Part shown: positions 1-5,256 of the stretch, piece after piece
How positions within the stretch are numbered: the first letter of the stretch is position 1
Layout: every line of letters starts with the position of its first letter
Source: Clostridia bacterium
GTDB lineage: Bacteria; Bacillota; Clostridia; CAKSNL01; HGM11501
Length of the DNA: 5,256 nt
Reading direction: 5' to 3'
Assembly (NCBI GenBank): GCA_017390225.1
Contig: JAFPCL010000014.1
Coordinates: forward strand, 1-5,256
The notes under the pieces: model-generated
What the model saw: only the letters and a program-made list of their open reading frames with translations
Databases searched by the model: none
What the model was told of the DNA's origin: nothing
Program-made: the position numbers and the translations under genes

Positions 1-868
1 CGGCGCGCACGGACATGGCAACCTCACGGGCGTAGCTGTCGAAGGCGACATTGCCGCGCAGGCGCACGTAGTCCCCGGGCTTGAGTCCGCGGAGCTTATC
101 TGCATCTTCTTCTTTGGCAAAAATTTTGCAGGACAAAGAACCTGTCTGGTCGGTGACACCGAAGAGAAACAGTGTTTTCTTTGTTTTGGTGAGTTCTTTC
201 ACTTCCATGTTGATGATTTCGCCTTCAATAATGGAAGAGGCTTTCGGGTCTTCCGAGGGCTGGATATCGGACAAAGGCACGGCAGGGCCGTTGAAGGGAT
301 AGCCGAAAAGCTGATCGGCAGGCTTTTCTTTTTTTGGCTTTGCTTTTATGGTGACAGCACGGGCGGCGGACAGCCCCATATCGACAATTTCCGTTTCCTC
401 GGCAATCACAAGGGGGGTATTATGCCCGGTTTCGGCAGTGATGAGATGCTCGATATAAGTGTCTAAATGCTGTTTTTGCAACATATCACGGCAACCGTGC
501 TTGAGCGTTAAGGTGATGGTGTCGTCTTTCACAAAAAAGGAGCAATTATTTAAGATAAAGCGGCACATGGGGAAGGCTTCCGTGAGACGCCATTTCAAAT
601 AGTCGCCATAGACGTCCATAAATGCACCGTCGATTTTCGGGGCGGTGAAGGAAAAACTGAAATTCAAAGAAGCCAGCCGATATTTTTGCACCACCGCATC
701 CCGATAGTCGGCTAAAATACTGCCACGCAAGGGGATGGGGCATTGCAGTTTGCAATGCACAGTACGTTTTTTTTCGTCACATTCATATTCGGTGACAATC
801 ACGGGATCCATCACACCGGGGGGTGTGACCAATGTGAAAACTTCACGGAGAGGAATATGTAGTTGCAT
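1..868 (-). CDS. polC: DNA polymerase III alpha subunit, PolC type (N-terminal part, runs off the left edge)
   Basis: This is the 5' part of the Gram-positive replicative DNA polymerase; in the full protein a 3'-5' proofreading exonuclease, PHP and polymerase core follow. Read directly, 289 codons are open from the ATG at 868-866 to the edge. Residues 1 to about 170 form the poorly conserved PolC N-terminal domain. A short lysine/proline-rich linker (about 172-184, KAKPKKEKP) follows. The OB-fold begins near residue 213 with IEGEI, then KELTKTKKTLFLFGVTDQT (225-243), CKIFAKEEDA (247-256) and an RGN...FDSYAREVAM stretch (271-285). That order matches the Bacillus subtilis PolC OB domain as I remember it (RELKSGRTLCTFKITD...MFAREKED...ARG...F.RDLVM). 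The start is fixed by an AAGGAG site 5 bases upstream. It is the third gene of the block, 11 bases after ispG, and ispG-polC adjacency is common in Bacillota. The exonuclease and polymerase motifs lie outside the window, so the catalytic residues cannot be checked. Confidence 0.93.
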   Translation of the reverse strand, partial: MQLHIPLREVFTLVTPPGVMDPVIVTEYECDEKKRTVHCKLQCPIPLRGSILADYRDAVVQKYRLASLNFSFSFTAPKIDGAFMDVYGDYLKWRLTEAFPMCRFILNNCSFFVKDDTITLTLKHGCRDMLQKQHLDTYIEHLITAETGHNTPLVIAEETEIVDMGLSAARAVTIKAKPKKEKPADQLFGYPFNGPAVPLSDIQPSEDPKASSIIEGEIINMEVKELTKTKKTLFLFGVTDQTGSLSCKIFAKEEDADKLRGLKPGDYVRLRGNVAFDSYAREVAMSVRA

Positions 869-873
869 GGTTT

Positions 874-879
874 CTCCTT
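874..879 (-). promoter_or_regulatory. Ribosome binding site of polC
   Basis: On the minus strand AAGGAG follows the ispG stop codon TAA (882-880) directly and lies 5 bases before the polC ATG. The whole ispG-polC gap is this site plus its spacer, which suggests translational coupling and leaves no room for a terminator or a separate promoter. Confidence 0.85.
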
Positions 880-1911
880 TTATAATTTTTCGATTTCTTC
901 AAACAGTGCGGCAATGGCATCTTCTTCGGGAACGGTTTTGATGACTTCTCCATGGCGGAACAGGGCAACACTGCCTTTGCCGCCGGCAATGCCCACGTCG
1001 GCGTGGGAAGCTTCGCCGGGGCCGTTGACCACACAGCCCATGACGGCGACGGTAATATTTTTATCCATGGTGAGAAGCTTTTCTTCCACCTGGTTTGCCA
1101 TGCCGATGAGATCGACTTGTGTTCTGCCACAGGTGGGGCAGGACACAAGAGACGGGCCGCTTTTCAGCTCTAAAGAGCGCAGAAGATGAATGGCGGCTTT
1201 GACTTCTTCTTCCGGGTCTGCGGTGAGGGACACACGGATGGTGTCGCCGATGCCGGCAAGAAGAAGTGCTCCGATGCCGGCGGCGGACTTGATGAGCCCG
1301 ACCTTGGGCGTGCCGGCTTCCGTGACACCTACATGGAGGGGATAGTCGCACATCGAGGCAATACGGCGGTACACGTCGTAGGTCAGCGGCACGGAGGAGG
1401 CTTTTAAAGAAATGACGATATCGTGAAAATCCATGGCTTCCAAGGCGCGGACTTTGGAAAGGGCACTTTGCGCCATGGCTTCGGCACCAAAGCCGTATTT
1501 TTCTTTATATTCTTTTTCCAAAGAACCGGCGTTGACGCCGACACGGATGGGCACATGGTATTTTTTTGCCGTTTCGCAGACGGCACGAAGATTCTCTTCA
1601 CCGCCGAGGTTGCCGGGGTTGATACGGATTTTATCAGCACCGTTTTCCATAGCGGCAATGGCGAGCTTGTAGTTAAAATGAATATCCGCAACGATGGGAA
1701 TATGCACCTGCGGCTTGATTTTTGAAATTGCTTTTGCCGCTTCTTCCGAGGGGACGGCAAGGCGGATGATATCACAGCCCAGAGCTTCAAGGCGCAGAAT
1801 CTGATCGACAGTTTTTTCTACATCTTCTGTTTTGGTGTTGGTCATGGACTGAACGGAAATCGGTGCGCCGCCACCAATGGGCACGCCACCGACAAGAATT
1901 TGCTTGGTCAT
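880..1911 (-). CDS. ispG: 4-hydroxy-3-methylbut-2-en-1-yl diphosphate synthase (IspG/GcpE)
   Basis: IspG is the cytosolic [4Fe-4S] enzyme of the MEP isoprenoid pathway. It reductively opens 2-C-methyl-D-erythritol 2,4-cyclodiphosphate to HMBPP, the substrate of IspH, taking electrons from flavodoxin or ferredoxin. The 343-residue product is the usual length for the compact bacterial form. Family signatures are in order: QSMTNT (21-26) and RINPGN (96-101) in the TIM barrel, NAGSLEKE (127-134), SLKAS (168-172), VTEAG (196-200), then the C-terminal cluster domain with SCPTCGRTQ (257-265) and MGCVVNGPGEA (291-301). By family knowledge the cluster ligands are Cys258, Cys261, Cys293 and Glu300, all present, so the enzyme looks intact. 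The ATG has an AAAGGAA site 6 bases upstream. The N-terminus is a few residues shorter than in homologues that begin with an RRKT-like stretch, and no in-frame start lies in the 14-base gap. It is the middle gene of the block. Confidence 0.98.
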   Translation of the reverse strand: MTKQILVGGVPIGGGAPISVQSMTNTKTEDVEKTVDQILRLEALGCDIIRLAVPSEEAAKAISKIKPQVHIPIVADIHFNYKLAIAAMENGADKIRINPGNLGGEENLRAVCETAKKYHVPIRVGVNAGSLEKEYKEKYGFGAEAMAQSALSKVRALEAMDFHDIVISLKASSVPLTYDVYRRIASMCDYPLHVGVTEAGTPKVGLIKSAAGIGALLLAGIGDTIRVSLTADPEEEVKAAIHLLRSLELKSGPSLVSCPTCGRTQVDLIGMANQVEEKLLTMDKNITVAVMGCVVNGPGEASHADVGIAGGKGSVALFRHGEVIKTVPEEDAIAALFEEIEKL

Positions 1912-1917
1912 AATGAT

Positions 1918-1924
1918 TTCCTTT
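1918..1924 (-). promoter_or_regulatory. Ribosome binding site of ispG
   Basis: Minus-strand AAAGGAA lies 6 bases before the ispG ATG, inside the 14 bases after the SNF2 gene's TAA (1928-1926). It decides the ispG start, and its position right after the upstream stop supports co-transcription and probably coupled translation. Confidence 0.8.
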
Positions 1925-1925
1925 C

Positions 1926-4811
1926 TTATTCAAATAGTTTCATTGCCATTTCGTGGGTGAGGCTTGCGCCGAAGGTTTCTTCGGAGGACAAGATGCTCTC
2001 TGCCAGATGGCTTTTTAATTCTTTAAAGGCATCCACACGCTGTTCGATGGTGTCGGCGGTAATGAGCCGAATGACATTTACAGGACGGTTTTGCCCGATG
2101 CGGTAGGCACGGTCGGTTGCCTGCGCTTCCACGGCAGGATTCCACCAGGGGTCGAAATGAATCACCATGTCGGCACCGGTGAGATTAAGCCCCGTGCCGC
2201 CTGCTTTTAAGGAGGCAAGGAAAATGGGGCGCTCGTGGTTATTGAAGCTGTCTGCCATGGCGGTTCGCTCCTGCGATGGGGTACTGCCGCGCAGATAGAA
2301 GTAGTCCAGTGCCAGCTCATTTAAGCCTTCTGCCAAAATATCGAGCATGGAGGTGAATTGAGAGAAAATCAGGATGGAATGCCCCGAAGCTAAGCCCTCC
2401 ACAATCAGCTCCATGGCAAGCTCGTATTTTCCGCTTCCGCCTTCGTAGTCTTCCAAAAACAAGGCAGGGTGACAGCAAAGCTGGCGCAGGCGCATCAGAA
2501 GAGATAAAATTTTAAAGCGACTGCGGTCGAAGCCTTTTTCCGAAAGCTCGTCTAAAAAGTCTTGCCGTGCACTGCTGAAATATGCCGCATACAGCTCTTC
2601 TTGTTCGGGCGTCATGGGGCAAAGCATGGTCTGCTCCGTTTTCGGAGGAAGCTCCGTTAAGACATCTTCTTTGATACGGCGCAAGAAGAAGGGGGCAATC
2701 ATGCGGCGCAGGGAAGAGAGCGCTTCTTCGCTTTTTTCCCGCACGATGGGGTGCTCGAAGCGCGTGCGGAATTTTTTATAAGTGCCCAAATAGTCCGGCA
2801 AAAGGAAATCGAAAATCGACCAAAGCTCTGCCAAGGAGTTTTCAATGGGCGTGCCCGTGAGGGCAAAACGAACGTCGGCATGGATGGTTTTGATGGTACG
2901 GGCGTTTTGCGTGTTGGCATTTTTGATATACTGCGCTTCGTCTAAAATCAAAAAAGAAAACCGATGGGGCGCATAATAGGGGAAATCACGGCGGATGGTT
3001 TCATAGCTTGTGATGATAAGGTCTGTGTCGGACAAATCGGAAAGCATTGCGTGCCGCTCCTCGCTTTTGCCGATGACGGCTTTGGCTTTTAAAGACGGGG
3101 TGAACTTTTCACATTCGGCAACCCAGTTGTAGACCAAAGAGGTGGGCACAACGATGATGGCAGGCGCAGGCCTTTTTTCACGTTCGGACAAAAGAAGGGC
3201 TAAAATTTCCAAGGTTTTACCCAAACCCATATCGTCTGCCAAGATGCCGCCCAGCCCTGTGGCGGCGTGGACCTTCAGCCAATGGAAGGCTTCTTTCTGA
3301 TACGGGCGAAGAATTTCCGTGAGGCTTTCGGGAATATCCGTGTTGTCGGTGCGGCTGACCGAGGATTCCAAGGCTTCGGTCATGCGGCGGAAGGCATCAT
3401 CGGTCTGCACCTTGAAACGGGCATCTTTCAAAAGAGAATCAATCCGATAGGTATGTGCACCCGACAGGGTGACGGTGCCGTCGACAAAGGAAGAACGGGT
3501 GAGCCCCATACCGTCGACAAAATCGGAGAAGGACACAAGCTCCGGCGTGTCCAGACGGAAAAATGTGCCGTCTTTGATGCGGTGGTATCTCTTTTTCAGG
3601 CGAAGAGAGCGCATGAAATCATATAATTCCTCAGAAGGAATTTTCGGGGCATCCACGGAAATTTTAAGAAGCTTTTCATCCGAGAGCCGCACGCCGCAAG
3701 ACACACTGCCTGTTTGCACGCGGGCAATTTTCAAAAAGCCGGATTCGTAAACCAAAGAGGCAACCTCCGACAGGGAAGCATTATCTCCCGTGAGAAAATC
3801 AAAGATGCGATCGGGATTGCTAAGCAAATATTCCGTGCCTTTTCTGCGGAAGCCGAGGGCTTTGAGGCGCGAGAGAACTTCTTTTTCCATTTCCTTGTCC
3901 CGCACGACGGCAAGCACCGTTTGGCTGGGGGCAAAGGGGATAAAGACACAATCACCGTAGTGAAACTCGACACGGGCGACAATCTTTTCGTCGGAACCTT
4001 CTATATATATTTGGGTTTTCAAGGGGGCACGGACAACAGAGCTTTCAAAGCGGCTGTCGGTGTCGACGATGCCGGAGGCTTCCATGGCCACTACAGCACC
4101 GGATACAAAGCGAGAGGCTTCTATTTCAGAAATGACAAGCTGATATTCTCCCTTTTGTGCCATCAGCTTTAAGGGCGGGAAAGCCGTGCGGAAATAGGCA
4201 TTGTCTGCACGGAAAAAGCAATCGTTTGTGAATAAGAATCTGCCGAAAATATGAAAATTTTCCGTGGAGGGAGTAAGCAAAATCCGATTGTTTTCTCGTG
4301 TGATGGAAAAGACAAGCGGCGGATTTTCGCTTTTCACGGGATACAGCTTACAGGAATCAAAGGAATCGCCGTAGCCGACAAGACTGTCGGTGCAGGCAGA
4401 GAGAATTTGCTCGAATTGACGGGCAAATAGCGGCAGAAAGCGAAGTGCGGTCTTTTTATCGTCGGGGAGGAAGTGGGCATGGTAGCTGATATATTCCTCT
4501 AAAAGCGAAAGAAGCTGACCGACAAAGCGGCGGCTTTGTGCCGTGAAACTGTCTAATGTGTGCGGAAAAGAAAAATCCTTGCCGTATTTGTGGACGTTGC
4601 CTTTTGCCACATCTTCTAAAAAAGAGGTGAGATTTTTAACAACATACATGCGATCCTTTGTGCAGATGCGAAGCTCCAAAAGCTGCGATCCGTCTTCTTG
4701 AATGACGATATAGGGAATGGCATCCACAAAGCCTTGGACAGGCTCGCGGGACTGCTTGGCATAATATCGCATGAGCGCTTCCGAATAGATATCTTTTTCC
4801 AAAAATAACAC
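1926..4811 (-). CDS. SNF2-family DEAD/DEAH-like ATPase (bacterial SNF2-associated-domain type), no SWIM finger
   Basis: A 961-residue double-stranded-DNA translocase-type ATPase; the role of bacterial members is largely unknown, with transcription recycling and DNA repair suggested for relatives such as RapA. Residues about 20-490 resemble the bacterial SNF2-associated region, including the LRICTKDRMYVVKNLTSFL stretch (47-65). The motor follows: LRPYQKEAFHWL (501-512), Walker A DDMGLGKT (526-533), VVPTSLVYNW (554-563), the Walker B box DEAQ (624-627), LTGTPIEN (651-658), LRRIKEDV (710-717), ILIFSQFTSM (813-822), GGTGLNLTGAD (871-881) and the arginine-finger motif QATDRAYRIGQ (897-907). All helicase motifs are present, so it should be an active ATPase. 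Many clostridial relatives run to about 1,050-1,100 residues with an N-terminal SWIM zinc finger; none is visible here (one Cys, Cys50, in the first 130 residues). The GTG start at 4811 has GAAAGG only 3 bases upstream. A TTG at 4802 (958 residues) has AGGTG 6 bases upstream and is a real alternative. It leads the block with ispG and polC. Confidence 0.95.
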   Translation of the reverse strand: MLFLEKDIYSEALMRYYAKQSREPVQGFVDAIPYIVIQEDGSQLLELRICTKDRMYVVKNLTSFLEDVAKGNVHKYGKDFSFPHTLDSFTAQSRRFVGQLLSLLEEYISYHAHFLPDDKKTALRFLPLFARQFEQILSACTDSLVGYGDSFDSCKLYPVKSENPPLVFSITRENNRILLTPSTENFHIFGRFLFTNDCFFRADNAYFRTAFPPLKLMAQKGEYQLVISEIEASRFVSGAVVAMEASGIVDTDSRFESSVVRAPLKTQIYIEGSDEKIVARVEFHYGDCVFIPFAPSQTVLAVVRDKEMEKEVLSRLKALGFRRKGTEYLLSNPDRIFDFLTGDNASLSEVASLVYESGFLKIARVQTGSVSCGVRLSDEKLLKISVDAPKIPSEELYDFMRSLRLKKRYHRIKDGTFFRLDTPELVSFSDFVDGMGLTRSSFVDGTVTLSGAHTYRIDSLLKDARFKVQTDDAFRRMTEALESSVSRTDNTDIPESLTEILRPYQKEAFHWLKVHAATGLGGILADDMGLGKTLEILALLLSEREKRPAPAIIVVPTSLVYNWVAECEKFTPSLKAKAVIGKSEERHAMLSDLSDTDLIITSYETIRRDFPYYAPHRFSFLILDEAQYIKNANTQNARTIKTIHADVRFALTGTPIENSLAELWSIFDFLLPDYLGTYKKFRTRFEHPIVREKSEEALSSLRRMIAPFFLRRIKEDVLTELPPKTEQTMLCPMTPEQEELYAAYFSSARQDFLDELSEKGFDRSRFKILSLLMRLRQLCCHPALFLEDYEGGSGKYELAMELIVEGLASGHSILIFSQFTSMLDILAEGLNELALDYFYLRGSTPSQERTAMADSFNNHERPIFLASLKAGGTGLNLTGADMVIHFDPWWNPAVEAQATDRAYRIGQNRPVNVIRLITADTIEQRVDAFKELKSHLAESILSSEETFGASLTHEMAMKLFE

Positions 4812-4828
4812 CTGCCTTTCGAACTTTT

Positions 4829-4857
4829 ATTATATCATAATACTTCTATAAAGTAAA
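4829..4857 (-). promoter_or_regulatory. Predicted sigma-A promoter for the SNF2-ispG-polC block
   Basis: On the minus strand the -10 is a perfect TATAAT (4834-4829) preceded by TGA, which gives an extended -10 (TGnTATAAT). A 17-base spacer leads to TTTACT (4857-4852), 4/6 to the -35 consensus. Transcription should begin near 4822, about 11 bases before the GTG, so the leader is very short and the ribosome site sits at its extreme 5' end. No other strong leftward promoter is visible before ispG. Confidence 0.75.
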
Positions 4858-4868
4858 TACTATAGAAG
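4843..4868. repeat. Inverted repeat, 8-base perfect arms, candidate operator
   Basis: CTTCTATA (4843-4850) and TATAGAAG (4861-4868) are perfect reverse complements around a 10-base centre that is itself near-palindromic (AGTA AA TACT, 4852-4861). The repeat spans the -35 and part of the spacer of the leftward promoter. It lies upstream of both predicted transcription starts, so a DNA-bound dimeric regulator is more likely than an RNA hairpin. The regulator is unknown. Confidence 0.5.
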
Positions 4869-4931
4869 AATCTTTTTTTGTCGAAAATGAAAATTTTTGT
4901 TGCAATCCGCAAAAAGGTGTGCTATAGTATT
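4856..4931. repeat. 10-base perfect inverted repeat linking the two promoters
   Basis: AATACTATAG (4856-4865) and CTATAGTATT (4922-4931) are exact reverse complements, 56 bases apart. The left arm overlaps the leftward -35 and the right arm of the 4843-4868 repeat; the right arm contains the rightward -10 (TATAGT). A further AATACT occurs at 4839-4844. They could be paired operator half-sites; part of the match may simply reflect that both arms are -10-like. Confidence 0.4.
4900..4928 (+). promoter_or_regulatory. Predicted sigma-A promoter for the small rightward gene
   Basis: TTGCAA (4900-4905, 4/6 to the -35 consensus), a 17-base spacer, then TATAGT (4923-4928) preceded by TGC, giving an extended -10. 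Transcription should begin near 4935, with a leader of about 43 bases before the ATG at 4978. TTGC-AATCC-GCAA (4900-4912) forms a small inverted repeat over the -35. Confidence 0.7.
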
Positions 4932-4962
4932 AAAATCCGGTGAAATATAATTCGCTGAAAAC

Positions 4963-4969
4963 AAGGGGG
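4963..4969 (+). promoter_or_regulatory. Ribosome binding site of the small rightward gene
   Basis: AAGGGGG lies 8 bases before the ATG at 4978 and fixes that start. It is slightly off the AAGGAGG consensus but well placed. Confidence 0.75.
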
Positions 4970-4977
4970 TTATACAC

Positions 4978-5256
4978 ATGAGTAACAAAGAATTTATCGT
5001 TTTTAAAGGAAAACCTTTAGTGCGCAACGATGATGTGCTCTATTACGGCAATGCGGAAGATCCCGTGATTGTTCTTTTAGAGGTCAAGGGCCGTGTTGAC
5101 GAAAAGGATCTTCATCTTCCCACCCGTGTTGTTGTCAGTCTGATGACCAACAATGCCGGCAGTAAAGCAAAGCTGATTAAGCGTGCGGAGCGCGACAGCC
5201 TGTTCAAAGCACTGGATATCGGTGAATTCTGGCTGCGCGACTATCTGGAAAAACTC
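4978..5256 (+). CDS. Small conserved-looking protein of unknown function (N-terminal 93 residues, runs off the right edge)
   Basis: An open frame of 93 codons with no stop before the edge, so the length is a minimum. I do not assign a function. It begins MSNKEFIVFKGKPLVRNDDV and continues with YYGNAEDPVIVLLEV (22-36), a basic stretch SKAKLIKRAERDSL (62-75) and a C-terminal region IGEFWLRDYLEKL (81-93). There is no signal peptide, membrane segment, cysteine or metal-binding cluster; it looks like a soluble mixed alpha/beta cytoplasmic protein. The pattern KGKPLVR...YYG near the N-terminus recalls short unnamed proteins of about 90-110 residues common in clostridia, from memory only; if so, little is missing. 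A clear promoter and ribosome site precede it, and codon use looks like a normal expressed gene. It is transcribed divergently from the SNF2 block and may share its regulation through the repeats between them. Confidence 0.85.
   Translation, partial: MSNKEFIVFKGKPLVRNDDVLYYGNAEDPVIVLLEVKGRVDEKDLHLPTRVVVSLMTNNAGSKAKLIKRAERDSLFKALDIGEFWLRDYLEKL

Larger units (their letters stand above)
4812..4977. other. Divergent intergenic region
   Basis: This 166-base, strongly AT-rich stretch is the only substantial non-coding DNA in the window. It holds the two back-to-back promoters, two inverted repeats and a T7 run (4873-4879). I see no small ORF with a ribosome site, no tRNA and no recognisable riboswitch. 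The leaders (about 11 bases leftward, about 43 rightward) are too short for known riboswitch aptamers. Confidence 0.8.

Noticed and set aside
81..302. Rightward 73-codon ORF opposite polC
   Set aside because: The minus-strand frame gives an uninterrupted PolC N-terminus with a recognisable OB domain; this ORF is its shadow. The same holds for 546-755 on the minus strand, which is polC read out of frame.
863..1189. Rightward ORFs opposite ispG, including 863-1189, 952-1173 and 1423-1725
   Set aside because: They are antisense to an intact ispG with all its conserved motifs, and their products are low-complexity and unlike known proteins.
3714..4172. Rightward 152-codon ORF opposite the SNF2 gene
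   Set aside because: It lies wholly antisense to well-supported coding sequence, has no convincing ribosome site or promoter and resembles no family. It is a by-product of the codon use on the real strand.
1926..4811. SNF2 gene as part of a phage-defence system (for example DISARM-like)
   Set aside because: No methyltransferase, nuclease, phospholipase D or other defence gene adjoins it. The neighbours are housekeeping genes, and the domain type is the common Bacillota SNF2-associated form.
4843..4879. Rightward intrinsic terminator (stem CTTCTATA/TATAGAAG followed by T7)
   Set aside because: The stem is short and AT-rich, the loop is 10 bases, 4 bases separate it from the T run, and no rightward gene lies upstream to terminate. 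A regulatory-site reading fits the position better.
4946..4951. Perfect TATAAT on the plus strand as the -10 of the small gene
   Set aside because: There is no -35-like hexamer at 16-18 bases and no TG extension. TATAGT at 4923-4928, with TGC and TTGCAA at the right spacing, is better. It could be a weak secondary start.
4935..4977. Riboswitch or attenuator in the leader of the small gene
   Set aside because: The predicted leader is about 43 bases with no stable stem or terminator-like hairpin, which is too short for a known aptamer plus expression platform.

Overview
The window looks like chromosomal DNA from a low- to mid-GC Gram-positive bacterium (Bacillota, probably a clostridial or Tissierellia-like anaerobe). 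The evidence is a PolC-type replicative polymerase, the ispG-polC gene pair typical of that phylum, strong purine-rich Shine-Dalgarno sites and AT-rich sigma-A-type promoters. I cannot name the genus from sequence alone.

Layout. Three genes read leftward as a tight block, in transcription order: (1) a SNF2-family ATPase of 961 residues at 4811-1926; (2) ispG (MEP-pathway HMBPP synthase, 343 residues) at 1911-880; (3) the first 289 residues of polC from 868 off the left edge. The gaps are only 14 and 11 bases, each filled by the next gene's ribosome binding site, and there is no room for a terminator, so the three are almost certainly one transcript. A 166-base AT-rich intergenic region (4812-4977) separates this block from a divergent rightward gene at 4978. 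That gene encodes a small unrecognised protein, of which 93 residues are visible before the window ends.

The intergenic region carries one convincing promoter in each direction, each an extended -10 with a 17-base spacer to a 4/6 -35 box. It also carries two overlapping inverted repeats (4843-4868, and 4856-4865 with 4922-4931) that touch core elements of both promoters and could be a shared operator.

The genes have no obvious common pathway: isoprenoid precursor synthesis (ispG), DNA replication (polC) and a chromatin-remodeller-like DNA translocase of unknown role. The usual Bacillota context upstream of ispG is dxr-rseP. Here the SNF2 gene with its own promoter sits there instead, so the transcription of ispG and polC probably depends, at least partly, on the SNF2 promoter. 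I see no tRNA, rRNA, CRISPR, insertion sequence, phage gene or defence system. Most of the window is ordinary housekeeping sequence; the intergenic region and the two poorly characterised proteins are the parts worth a second look.
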